A program made the position numbers and the translations under genes. Source: Ruminococcus sp. (GTDB lineage: Bacteria > Bacillota > Clostridia > Oscillospirales > Ruminococcaceae). Taken from it: 45,296 bases of DNA. Below the pieces are notes generated by a model. It did no database searches. It was not told where the DNA came from and worked only from the letters and a program-made list of their open reading frames with translations. The first letter of the stretch is position 1, and each line of letters begins with the position of its first letter. The stretch lies in contig JAEELF010000052.1 in NCBI GenBank assembly GCA_016288815.1, forward strand, positions 1-45,296, read 5' to 3'. Below, in pieces: positions 1-7,104 of the stretch.

Positions 1-213
1 ATCTCTGTATTTTTATGATGTCCGTTTTTTGATACGCGAAGGAGTGGGACCGCCATTCCGGAGCCTCCCTGTTCAGGAAGCTCCGGAACCGGTGATCCCG
101 GTATTCCGATCACCCGCTGTATCTCCGTGTTCTACTTATTGCTCCGGCTTATATATCTTTGCCGGAAGTATTGCTTGATAATACGGGAAGTCCGTTCTTT
201 ATATTATACTGAA
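1..213 (-). other. Hairpin-rich intergenic region / candidate structured leader
   Basis: No gene is seen here. Read on the minus strand, downstream of ftsL, the segment holds a row of stem-loops. They are ACGG/CCGT at 183-195, GTATT/AATAC at 168-184 (overlapping the first), TCCGGC/GCCGGA at 143-166, GGTGATC/GATCACC at 91-114 and CCGGAGC/GCTCCGG at 58-86. A TATAAT on the minus strand at 203-208 could start a transcript just inside the 3' end of ftsL, although its -35 (GAATAC, 226-231) is poor. No run of T follows any stem, so simple terminators are unlikely. The usual next gene in this cluster is a class B PBP, which lies outside the window. A structured leader for it is an inference. Confidence 0.4.
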
Positions 214-732
214 CTACCCTCTGAAGTATTCCACGCACCTGTCAAAGAAGGCTCTCACTTTGCCTAAAACGCCCTCATCCTGTGCGGGGATATTCACAAC
301 GTCGTCTGTCCGAATCTTGATGTACTTGATCTGCGAAGAATCTATCTTCTGCATACCGAGCACCTTTTCGGCATAGTCCTCGACGTTCTTGGCAGACATC
401 TTGCTCTCGAGCTCAGACTGGAGCCTTACGTTCTCCGCCTCTGCGAGATCAAGCTGTTCGTTCATTGCCGCGACCCTGTTATAGACCGTGTTCCTCTTAT
501 CGAAGGTATACACGACCGAGCCGAGCAAGGCGAAAGCCAGCAGTGAAAGCATTATAATAGTCATGACCGAACCTCTGCGCGCTTCATTGCGGCGCACCTC
601 GATGTGCGGCTTGTCCTCCGGAGAGTTCTGACTGTCAGTGCCGCCGTCCGGGACTTCCCCGTCGGGACCGGTGCCGTCATAGCTGTCGCTGTAGTAATAA
701 TAGTTATCATAGATCGAGCTTGCTCCGGTCAT
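214..732 (-). CDS. ftsL: FtsL/DivIC-like septum formation protein
   Basis: This is a bitopic division protein of about 172 residues. It has a Tyr/Asp/Gly-rich cytoplasmic N-terminus, one membrane helix (roughly residues 58-77, VMTIIMLSLLAFALLGSVV) and an extracytoplasmic coiled coil (about 85-115, with MNEQLDLAEAENVRLQSEL). The C-terminal part carries the motif AEKVLGMQK, which resembles the DivIC/FtsL family. FtsL works with DivIC/FtsB and FtsQ in the divisome. It directly follows rsmH, as in most mra/dcw clusters, and overlaps its 3' end. The longer frame begins with GTG at 744, but that codon overlaps the only AAGGAG. I therefore chose ATG 732, which has AAGGAG 11 nt upstream. Family members are poorly conserved, so the symbol rests largely on context. 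Confidence 0.82.
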   Translation of the reverse strand: MTGASSIYDNYYYYSDSYDGTGPDGEVPDGGTDSQNSPEDKPHIEVRRNEARRGSVMTIIMLSLLAFALLGSVVYTFDKRNTVYNRVAAMNEQLDLAEAENVRLQSELESKMSAKNVEDYAEKVLGMQKIDSSQIKYIKIRTDDVVNIPAQDEGVLGKVRAFFDRCVEYFRG

Positions 733-1666
733 AGCACTCCGCACTCCTTTCGATCACTCTGAGTTTAGCGCTGCGGCTTCTGTTGTTCCTTTCAAGTTCC
801 TCATCATTAGCCTCTATAGGCTTTCTGTTTATCAGTATCCCCTGCGGTTTCCTTCCGCACACACACTGGGGAAAATCGGGAGGACATATACAGCCTCTGC
901 ACCACCCGGCGAAGCGCTGCTTCACAAGTCTGTCCTCAAGTGAATGGAAGGTAATGACAGCGAGCCGTCCGCCAGCCTTCAGGCTGAAAAACGCCTCATC
1001 GAGGCCCTCCGACAGATGATCGAGCTCGCCGTTTACGGCAATGCGTATCGCCTGGAAGGTCTTCTTGCATGGATTTTTTTCACGTCTGGCTTTCTGAGGA
1101 ACGCTCTCCCTTATGATATCCGCGAGCTGAAGAGTAGTCAATATCGGGGAGACCTCACGCGCTCTGACGATATTCGCTGCGATACGGCGCGAGAACTTCT
1201 CCTCGCCGTACTCGAATATTATCTTCGCGAGCTGCTGCTCCGAATAAGTGTTGACTACATCTGCGGCGCTCATGCCCTCCTTGCTCATACGCATATCGAG
1301 CGGAGCGTCAGCGTGGTAAGAGAAGCCTCTGCTCTCCTCGTCGAGCTGATACGATGAAACGCCGAGGTCCATAAGGACACCGTCCACCTTATCAATGCCC
1401 AGCTCATCAAGCACCTCTCTCATCTGCGAATAATTGCTGTGGACCACCTGCGCGTTCTTGAATACCGCCAGCCTTTCAGAAGCGGCGGCGACGGCGTCGG
1501 GGTCGCGGTCGAGAGCTATCAGCCTGCCCTTTTCATTCAGGCGGGCAGCTATGGCTGACGAATGACCGGCTCCGCCCGCAGTACCGTCAACATAGATACC
1601 GTCGGGCTTGATATCGAGCCCCTCTAAGCACTCGTCAAGCATTACAGGGATATGGCTGAATCCCAC
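707..1666 (-). CDS. rsmH: 16S rRNA (cytosine-1402-N4)-methyltransferase RsmH
   Basis: RsmH (MraW) uses S-adenosylmethionine to methylate N4 of C1402 in the 16S rRNA decoding centre. The 319-residue length is normal for the family. The N-terminal HIPVMLDECL, the SAM-binding YVDGTAGGAGHSS (about residues 25-37), the GVLMDLGVSSYQLD motif near 96-109 and the C-terminal ITFHSLEDRLVK stretch are all typical. The start is GTG at 1666, preceded by AGGAG 9 nt upstream. An ATG at 1673 is out of frame. The gene lies 34 bp downstream of mraZ and overlaps ftsL, so all three are presumably co-transcribed from the mraZ promoter. Confidence 0.97.
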   Translation of the reverse strand: MGFSHIPVMLDECLEGLDIKPDGIYVDGTAGGAGHSSAIAARLNEKGRLIALDRDPDAVAAASERLAVFKNAQVVHSNYSQMREVLDELGIDKVDGVLMDLGVSSYQLDEESRGFSYHADAPLDMRMSKEGMSAADVVNTYSEQQLAKIIFEYGEEKFSRRIAANIVRAREVSPILTTLQLADIIRESVPQKARREKNPCKKTFQAIRIAVNGELDHLSEGLDEAFFSLKAGGRLAVITFHSLEDRLVKQRFAGWCRGCICPPDFPQCVCGRKPQGILINRKPIEANDEELERNNRSRSAKLRVIERSAECYDRSKLDL

Positions 1667-1700
1667 AAGACATCACTCCTTGCTGCAAAGCAGCGTAATA

Positions 1701-2132
1701 TCACAGAACAAGATCTGCAAGAGCGGCGTTGATGTCGGCATCCGAGATAGTCTCATTGAACTCGTCCCAGTTTGCCTTGGACCATATCTCTGCTTTGTAG
1801 GAAGCGCCGATGACGACCACCTCATTGCTGATCTCGGCGTACTTCATCAGGTTCTCCTTGATGAAGATACGGCCCTGCTTGTCGGTGACCTGCTTGTCGG
1901 TGAAAGCGAGGTACTTTCTTCTTGCGGCCTCGCCGACTCCGTTGGCAACAGCAGACAGCTTCTCTACGAACTTAGCATATTCCTCAGGTGAATAAACGGA
2001 AATATACTTCCCACCCTTACCGGGTACGAGATAGAACTCAGGTCCGAGTATTTCGCGGAGCTTATTCGGAAACGCCATTCTGCCCTTGCTGTCAATACTC
2101 GGATAGTAAGTGCCGTACAGCGGTTCTGACAT
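1701..2132 (-). CDS. mraZ: Transcriptional regulator MraZ
   Basis: MraZ is a ring-forming DNA-binding protein with two SpoVT/AbrB-like folds. It represses its own division/cell-wall operon in bacteria where it has been studied. The 143-residue product begins GTYYPSIDSKGRMAFPNKLRE, a normal first half-motif. The second DxKGR-type copy appears as DKQGRIFIKENL at about residues 84-95. The ATG at 2132 has AGAGAGG upstream. It is the first gene of the cluster and precedes rsmH. A strong minus-strand promoter and tandem TCACCT boxes lie directly upstream, which fits autoregulation. Confidence 0.97.
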   Translation of the reverse strand: MSEPLYGTYYPSIDSKGRMAFPNKLREILGPEFYLVPGKGGKYISVYSPEEYAKFVEKLSAVANGVGEAARRKYLAFTDKQVTDKQGRIFIKENLMKYAEISNEVVVIGASYKAEIWSKANWDEFNETISDADINAALADLVL

Positions 2133-2169
2133 AAGACTTCGCCTCTCTTTCCCTCAAACTTGGTTACTA

Positions 2170-2216
2170 TCACCTCAGAAGTGGAAAAAATCACACTTCG
2201 TCACCTTTTTTCACCT
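2170..2216 (-). promoter_or_regulatory. Tandem MraZ-type operator boxes
   Basis: On the minus strand the core AGGTGA (plus-strand TCACCT) occurs at 2170-2175, 2201-2206 and 2211-2216, with a variant (plus-strand TCACAC) at 2191-2196. Copies at 2191, 2201 and 2211 are exactly 10 bp apart and the 2170 copy is two turns further on. Same-face tandem G-rich repeats in the early transcribed region are the known layout of MraZ operators. Calling them MraZ sites is inference from that layout. Confidence 0.7.
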
Positions 2217-2223
2217 TGTTTCT

Positions 2224-2252
2224 ATTATACCTCTATTCGCGGCATTTGGCAA
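2224..2252 (-). promoter_or_regulatory. mraZ promoter
   Basis: Read on the minus strand, TTGCCA (2247-2252) and TATAAT (2224-2229) are separated by 17 bp. The expected start of transcription is near 2217, so the operator boxes at 2170-2216 would sit immediately downstream of it. Confidence 0.8.
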
Positions 2253-2318
2253 GAGAGTACGGAAAACAATATTTACCAAAATTTACTTGCAGATTTTGTG
2301 TATTTCGCTAAAACATTA

Positions 2319-2376
2319 TCACCTTTACGCATATTAGTGAACAAACATTCGGTAAATCATCACCTCCACATCACCT
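2319..2376 (-). promoter_or_regulatory. Second cluster of TCACCT boxes upstream of the mraZ promoter
   Basis: Three more copies of the same core occur at 2319-2324, 2360-2365 and 2371-2376 (the last two 11 bp apart). A weak minus-strand GATAAT (2315-2320) with TTGTTC (2339-2344, 18-bp spacing) could be a second start. A distal set could allow looping or a second controlled promoter. This is inference. Confidence 0.4.
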
Positions 2377-2403
2377 TTTTGGGTCAAAATGGACTAAAAA
2401 CGC

Positions 2404-2422
2404 AAAAAAGTCTCCGAGACTT
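2404..2422 (-). terminator. Intrinsic terminator of the sortase/SpoIID gene run
   Basis: AAGTCTC and GAGACTT (7-bp arms around one base, 2408-2422) are followed on the minus strand by a run of T. The signal closes the long minus-strand operon before the mraZ regulatory region. Confidence 0.75.
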
Positions 2423-2492
2423 CACCCCAAAGGCACTGCTCAAAGACTTATTGCTGTAGTTTTTGTGTTGTAAGCTATAATTAAAATGGTAG

Positions 2493-3773
2493 TTATTCAG
2501 TATATTCCAGATTGAATTTGCCCGATTTCAGTCCGAGCGCCAGCGAGAAAGCATAGCCCTTGACCGTCTTCTGGTCGTCGATATTGACATATGTGACATA
2601 CCCCGTGGAATCCGAGTACTCCGGCTTTATCCAGTTGTTCGGGTCCTCGGAGAGCTCAATGCCGTAAGCCGCCTCGATACGCGCCTTCACAACGTCCGCC
2701 GAGATATATGTAACAGTCCCGTAGTGCGGGTCATAAGCGCCGTCCCAGTCGCTCTGCACGCTGGTGAGGTACGGGATATCCGTCCAGAACACATCGCGGC
2801 AGTCCGCCGAGCAGCCTCCGCACGAAGCGGAAAACATCGTGAGGCAGTAATCGCCCTCATAGAAGAGCGCCTCACCGAGCACCTCCTGACAGGCATCGAT
2901 GACTCTCTGCGGCGGGTCGGCCTTTCCGCGCAGGTCATGCGAATCTCCTCCGTGGTACTTTATATAAGTATAGACAGCGACCGCCTGAGCCTTGATAGCC
3001 TCATAAGCCATTCCGTCGCCGACCTCGCGGTAAACGATCTCCGATACCACAGTCAGCACATCGCCGGGCACCCCTGCAATGGTGAGCTCCTCGTCCTCGG
3101 CGATCTCAGTATTCATGAGGTAGGTGCCGGGGTAGTAGTGGAACAGGATATCCTGATAGGTCCAGCCGCTGTAGGTAGCGTAGAGATTAGCCCCGTTCTG
3201 GCTCATTCCGACGCCGTGGCCCCAGCCGTAGGTAACGAAGGTGAAGTCGCCCGACTCCGCATTCGTCTCAGGGAGCTCCCTCGTCGGGGGAACATCTCCC
3301 ACCCAGCCGCCTGTGATATAGAGCTCAACGGGCGTAGGCTCGACGTTCTGGAAGATATCGTCCTTTATCATATCCGGGAGGGACTTGCGGATAGTCTTCA
3401 TAACAGCTGTAGCCGCCATGATCTTCTCCTCGTCCGAGAGGTCATCGAGAGCAATATCCTCACCGCCGGCCGCAGAATCCGCAGCGGGGTCGTTCAGCTC
3501 ATAGCTTATGAGCGACAGGCTCGAATCATACTCACTGATCTCAGCCTTCCACCACTCAGGAGCCGGCTCAGCCGCTTCCTCAGCACCGGTGGTCTCCTGA
3601 ACTGTCCCGGAGGTCTCCTCCTCAGCAGTCCCGACCGCCGCAGTTGTCTCAGCGATGCTCTCGTCGGTCTCGCCGACCGCGATCTGCAAGCCGGACATAC
3701 TCAGTGTCCCTGCGAACACCAGCATTCCCGAGACAGCCGCAGCCGCCCGCTTGACAGCTTTAAGTTTTCTCAT
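2493..3773 (-). CDS. Secreted SpoIID/LytB-domain protein, circularly permuted
   Basis: The 426-residue product has an N-terminal signal peptide (MRKLKAVKRAAAAVSGMLVF) and then a Glu/Thr/Ala-rich linker to about residue 75. SpoIID-type proteins are lytic transglycosylases that cut denuded peptidoglycan glycan strands. All family motifs are visible but in rotated order. The usual C-terminal block GWGHGVGMSQNGA (about 181-193) with YQDILFHYYPG comes first. The usual N-terminal block VVSEIVYREV ... EAIKAQAVAVYTY (about 244-270), the Cys-containing FSASCGGCSADC (about 311-322) and a final VKGYAFSLALGLKSG (about 405-419) follow. In canonical proteins the last motif precedes GxGHGVGMSQ. The gene is last in the run after two sortases, 34 bp downstream of the second. 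Activity is inferred from family. Confidence 0.85.
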   Translation of the reverse strand: MRKLKAVKRAAAAVSGMLVFAGTLSMSGLQIAVGETDESIAETTAAVGTAEEETSGTVQETTGAEEAAEPAPEWWKAEISEYDSSLSLISYELNDPAADSAAGGEDIALDDLSDEEKIMAATAVMKTIRKSLPDMIKDDIFQNVEPTPVELYITGGWVGDVPPTRELPETNAESGDFTFVTYGWGHGVGMSQNGANLYATYSGWTYQDILFHYYPGTYLMNTEIAEDEELTIAGVPGDVLTVVSEIVYREVGDGMAYEAIKAQAVAVYTYIKYHGGDSHDLRGKADPPQRVIDACQEVLGEALFYEGDYCLTMFSASCGGCSADCRDVFWTDIPYLTSVQSDWDGAYDPHYGTVTYISADVVKARIEAAYGIELSEDPNNWIKPEYSDSTGYVTYVNIDDQKTVKGYAFSLALGLKSGKFNLEYTE

Positions 3774-3806
3774 AGATCACACTCCGTCTGCCGGTCCGAC
3801 CGGCGA

Positions 3807-4745
3807 TTACTCTGCCGGAGCCGCCTCTGTATCTGTGGGCTCCTCCGCGTGTGCCTGCTTGTATTCCTCTGTTCTTTCGATAGTGGACATATCCCCTGCC
3901 ACCTCGCCGGGACGCAGTCTTCTCGCAACGATGATGAAGCGCGAGTTGTCCTCGTCCGAATAGCAGGTAGAGAGCGTGAGCAGCTTATCGCCGTACTTCA
4001 CGTCAATGCCGGGGTTTATCATGGAATAGTTCATGATGTTCGAGTAGTAGTAATTGAAGTCGTCCTCGGAATCGAGCTCCTCCATATCCCAGTACACGAA
4101 GTCTGTGTACCAGTTTCCGCTCGCAATGCGGTATCCGAAGATAACGTAGTCGTAATCGCGGTAATTGGAGCTGAGGGTGATGAACTCATTGCCCTCATAG
4201 TAGCCGTAGTCCTGACGGTATCTTCTGAGCGAGCCGAACATCGTGTTGTTCGCCATGTTGTGACCGTAGATAACGAGGTTCTCGGACTGCTCGTCCTCGG
4301 AGCTGCCGAAGACGTCTCTCCAGTCCATGAAGAGCGTACCCTCGCGCTTGTAGCTGCCGTCGAGGTCGTGGTCGAGGTAGTACCAGTTCGCCCAGTGGTG
4401 CTCGCCGTCGTAGCCGGGAGTGTCCTCCCATATCTCGCCGGGGTCGAGGACCACAGGGTAGTCCACCTCAGTCTCGGGTATGGTTATCCAGCCGATGATG
4501 TCCTTGTTCATGCGCAGGAGCATCTTCGCCCTCTCTGTGAGACCCGCATTTGAATCCACATAGTCATCATAGACCGGGAATTCGAGCGGAGCCTCAGTCT
4601 CGGCCTGCTTTGTCTGTACGGGAGTTATCTCGCTGAACGTGGGGACCTCTCCGTCCTTGCTGTTGAGCGCGAAAACATAAGCTCCCAGACCTATGGCAGC
4701 CGCACAGGCGACCGCCGATGAAATGATCTTTGCCTTTTTCTTCAT
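3807..4745 (-). CDS. Class B sortase
   Basis: This is a membrane-anchored transpeptidase of 312 residues that would cut a sorting signal and attach the substrate to peptidoglycan or join pilin-like subunits. The N-terminal helix (KIISSAVACAAAIGLGAYVF) serves as an uncleaved anchor. The catalytic triad is visible: His in VIYGHNM (about 162), Cys in LTLSTC (about 260) and Arg in FIIVARR (about 277). The spacing and the GHNM and LSTC motifs fit class B. It lies 22 bp downstream of a second, larger class B sortase and upstream of the SpoIID-like gene. No obvious sorting-signal substrate is encoded in this window. Confidence 0.9.
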   Translation of the reverse strand: MKKKAKIISSAVACAAAIGLGAYVFALNSKDGEVPTFSEITPVQTKQAETEAPLEFPVYDDYVDSNAGLTERAKMLLRMNKDIIGWITIPETEVDYPVVLDPGEIWEDTPGYDGEHHWANWYYLDHDLDGSYKREGTLFMDWRDVFGSSEDEQSENLVIYGHNMANNTMFGSLRRYRQDYGYYEGNEFITLSSNYRDYDYVIFGYRIASGNWYTDFVYWDMEELDSEDDFNYYYSNIMNYSMINPGIDVKYGDKLLTLSTCYSDEDNSRFIIVARRLRPGEVAGDMSTIERTEEYKQAHAEEPTDTEAAPAE

Positions 4746-4766
4746 TTTATTCTCCTGAGAGATATC

Positions 4767-6509
4767 TTAGTTATTGTACGGGACGAACTCCGCATCGGGA
4801 TCGTACCGCTTGCTGTTCTTGCTGTACGAATAATAGAGCGTCGGCCACTTGATATTGCTGTTGTAGACGCTGTTCTGCGTTCCCTCGTAGGGGTCCTCGC
4901 CGTCGCGGACGAGCCTTGCGAGCACGATGAGCCTTCCCCTGTCTCCGAGGATAGTGTTGCAGGTCGAGAGCGTGAGCAGCTTGTCTCCCCACTTCACATC
5001 GACGTCGTTGAGCCTTATCGTCCTGCGCTTCGCCTCGTTGACGAAGTTGTAGAAGTCGTCCTCGCTGCCGAAGTTGAGCATATTCCAGCAGTCGAACCTC
5101 GTATCGGTATCGTCCTCAGCGTCGAGGATAAAGAACGCGAATATCTTATAGGTATAGCAGTTGTAATTGGAATTGAGCTCGATGACGGGGTGCTCGGAGT
5201 AGTAATTGTCATTGCGCTGATAGTACTTGAGCGCGCCGAACATCGTATCGTTGCCCATATTGTGACCGTAGATCACGAGGTTATCCGAATTTTCCTCGAG
5301 GAGGTGCCCCTCCGCGTCGCACTTGTCGAAGCTGTTCCTGAAATCGAGGAAGAGCTCGCCGGAGCGCGATTCATCGAGGTCTATGTTCTGGTTGAGGTAC
5401 TTTGTGTTGTCCGAAGACTGCATAACAGGGTTGTTGACGGGCGTACCCTCGATACGGATAACGCCCACGACGTCGCTGTTCTTGTCGAGCAGCTTCTTGG
5501 CGCCGTCGAGCATGGTGTATACCGGACGGTTGTCCGGGTCATATTCAACAACATTGTTGTTTGACTTGGGCAGGTACGTCCAGTACATATTCATGACCTC
5601 AGCGTTGCGCTGCTTGTTGGTCCACAGGTCGATGTAGTAATCCCCGACCTGATAGCCGCACACGAGTATGAGAAGGAGCGCGCCGATGAACACGAGCTTG
5701 CGGATGCGCTCGCCGACGCTGTCCTTTTTCTGCGGGAACAGCGACAAAAAGCGCTCCTTGAAGGACTTTTTCTTCTTTTTTTTCTTCTTCTTTCTGGGAG
5801 CGGCATCCACAGGCATCTCAGCCGGTGCAGGAGCCACCTCAGTCACAGCAGTGTCCTCGAAGCTCTGAGCAGCCTCAGCAGCCGGAATCTCATCGACTGG
5901 CTGGATATACTCAGCGGGAGCCTCCGCCGCATGGGAGATAACCTCCCTCTGCATGGGAGCCTCCGCCGCGTGGGAGATAACTTCCCTCTGTACAGGAGCC
6001 TCCGCCGCGTGCGAGATGACCTCCCTCTGTACGGGAGCCTCTGCCGCGTGAGAGATTACCTCCCTCGGTGCGACCGGCTTCAGCTTCTTTGAGGGAGCAT
6101 TCATCGCCGCATCGAGCTGAGCGAGCAGCTCGCTCGCCGGGTCGGACTTGACAGCCGCCGGCTTTTCCGCCGCAGCCTGAGCGTTCTTAGTGCGGTCAGC
6201 CGCCTCGAGCGCCGCCAGAACGTCGTCCGCGCCGGAGGTCTTGTTCTGCTTGACCTTCTGCACGCGCTGAGCTATCCTTGCGGCGATATCGTCGTCCCAC
6301 GCATTCTCAGCGGGAGCCTCTGCCGGAGCTGTCACCGCAGGCTCAGCTGTCCTTACGGTCTCCGCAGGCTCAACCGCCTGAGCTGTCTCCGCCGGAGCGG
6401 CAGTGTCAGCGCGCAGCGACTGGCGGATCGCCTTTATTCTTTCGGCGCGCCGTCTCGCAGCCTCTTCCTCGGCAGAGCCGACAGCGCCGTTGTTTATCTC
6501 TTCATTCAT
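4767..6509 (-). CDS. Class B sortase with long repetitive cytoplasmic N-terminus
   Basis: The 580-residue protein joins a roughly 265-residue low-complexity Ala/Pro/Glu region to a normal class B sortase. The N-terminal region contains four copies of a 13-residue unit (REVISHAAEAPVQ, about residues 148-198) and a run of ten lysines near 242-251. A single membrane helix follows (VFIGALLLILVCGYQV, about 273-288). The sortase domain has His in VIYGHNM (about 415), Cys in LTLSTC (about 516) and an Arg-containing RLIVLARL. With the helix in that position the repeats and the lysine tract should face the cytoplasm. The ATG overlaps the pncC stop by one base (TAATG), which suggests translational coupling. 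The function of the cytoplasmic extension is unknown. Confidence 0.88.
   Translation of the reverse strand: MNEEINNGAVGSAEEEAARRRAERIKAIRQSLRADTAAPAETAQAVEPAETVRTAEPAVTAPAEAPAENAWDDDIAARIAQRVQKVKQNKTSGADDVLAALEAADRTKNAQAAAEKPAAVKSDPASELLAQLDAAMNAPSKKLKPVAPREVISHAAEAPVQREVISHAAEAPVQREVISHAAEAPMQREVISHAAEAPAEYIQPVDEIPAAEAAQSFEDTAVTEVAPAPAEMPVDAAPRKKKKKKKKKSFKERFLSLFPQKKDSVGERIRKLVFIGALLLILVCGYQVGDYYIDLWTNKQRNAEVMNMYWTYLPKSNNNVVEYDPDNRPVYTMLDGAKKLLDKNSDVVGVIRIEGTPVNNPVMQSSDNTKYLNQNIDLDESRSGELFLDFRNSFDKCDAEGHLLEENSDNLVIYGHNMGNDTMFGALKYYQRNDNYYSEHPVIELNSNYNCYTYKIFAFFILDAEDDTDTRFDCWNMLNFGSEDDFYNFVNEAKRRTIRLNDVDVKWGDKLLTLSTCNTILGDRGRLIVLARLVRDGEDPYEGTQNSVYNSNIKWPTLYYSYSKNSKRYDPDAEFVPYNN
5916..6070 (-). 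repeat. Four tandem 39-bp coding repeats in the sortase gene
   Basis: A 39-bp unit (13 codons) is repeated four times with few substitutions. Units start near 5916, 5955, 5994 and 6032. Several differences are silent or conservative, so the peptide repeat seems to be maintained. Copy number is likely to vary between strains by slippage or recombination. Confidence 0.85.
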
Positions 6510-7045
6510 TATAAGTAGTTCGCCTCCGTAAGCGCTTCCTCTATTACCCCGAACGCGAACGCCGCAGCGCTGCGCCGTATATTCTCTCTGCTCAGATCAG
6601 GGAGCTTCCAGAGCTCCGGCAGTCTGACGAAAAATCTGTCCTTGATACAGAAGCCTATAAATACCGTGCCGACCGGCTTATCGGGAGTACCTCCCCCGGG
6701 ACCCGCAACGCCCGTCACGGACACGCATATATCCGCGCCCGACCGCTCCTTCAGTCCTCTCACCATGCTCTCGGCGACCTCCGCACTGACGACCCCGCAC
6801 CTCCCGATGAGTTCCGGGCTCACGCCGAGGAACTGAGTCTTCATGCGTTCCGAGTATGTGCATATCCCCAGCTCGAACACCGCAGACGCGCCCGGCACAG
6901 AAGTGATGAGCTCCGAGAGCAAACCTCCCGTACAGCTCTCAGCCGCAGCGATAGTCAGTCTATCCTTTTCCAATAATTTTACCACATTTGTAACCGTTTT
7001 GTCAAGATTTCGGGTATCGTATTCAGTATTATAACCGCCAGACAT
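6509..7045 (-). CDS. pncC: CinA-family C-terminal domain protein (nicotinamide-nucleotide amidase)
   Basis: PncC deamidates nicotinamide mononucleotide to nicotinate mononucleotide in NAD salvage. The CinA C-terminal domain is recognisable from TIAAAESCTGGLLSELIT (about residues 30-47), VFELGICTYSERMKTQFLGV, GVVSAEVAESMVRG and VSVTGVAGPGGGTPDKPVGT. Only this domain is present and the N-terminal molybdopterin-like half of full CinA is absent. The open frame extends to ATG 7072, but the only good ribosome binding site (AAAAAGGAG) lies inside it. I therefore prefer ATG 7045 (178 residues), although the 12-nt spacing leaves doubt. An 8-bp inverted repeat (TTCACAAA/TTTGTGAA, 7075-7104) separates it from thiI. 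Confidence 0.9.
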   Translation of the reverse strand: MSGGYNTEYDTRNLDKTVTNVVKLLEKDRLTIAAAESCTGGLLSELITSVPGASAVFELGICTYSERMKTQFLGVSPELIGRCGVVSAEVAESMVRGLKERSGADICVSVTGVAGPGGGTPDKPVGTVFIGFCIKDRFFVRLPELWKLPDLSRENIRRSAAAFAFGVIEEALTEANYL

Positions 7046-7104
7046 ACAGCCCGCACGCTCCTTTTTGCACATAGTTCACAAAAATATCCCCAGAAATTTG
7101 TGAA

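Noticed and set aside
2340..2351. Possible LexA/SOS box (GAAC-N4-ATTC) near the mraZ promoter
   Set aside because: One half-site base is wrong, and the stretch is better explained as spacing between repeated TCACCT boxes.
2724..4553. A 609-codon plus-strand frame opposite the SpoIID and sortase genes
   Set aside because: It is an antisense shadow. The opposite strand has clear sortase and SpoIID motifs, and this frame has no recognisable motif and an odd composition.
7075..7104. TTCACAAA/TTTGTGAA inverted repeat between pncC and thiI as a terminator
   Set aside because: The stem is AT-rich without a T tract and lies inside a closely packed operon. At most it is a weak processing or operator site.
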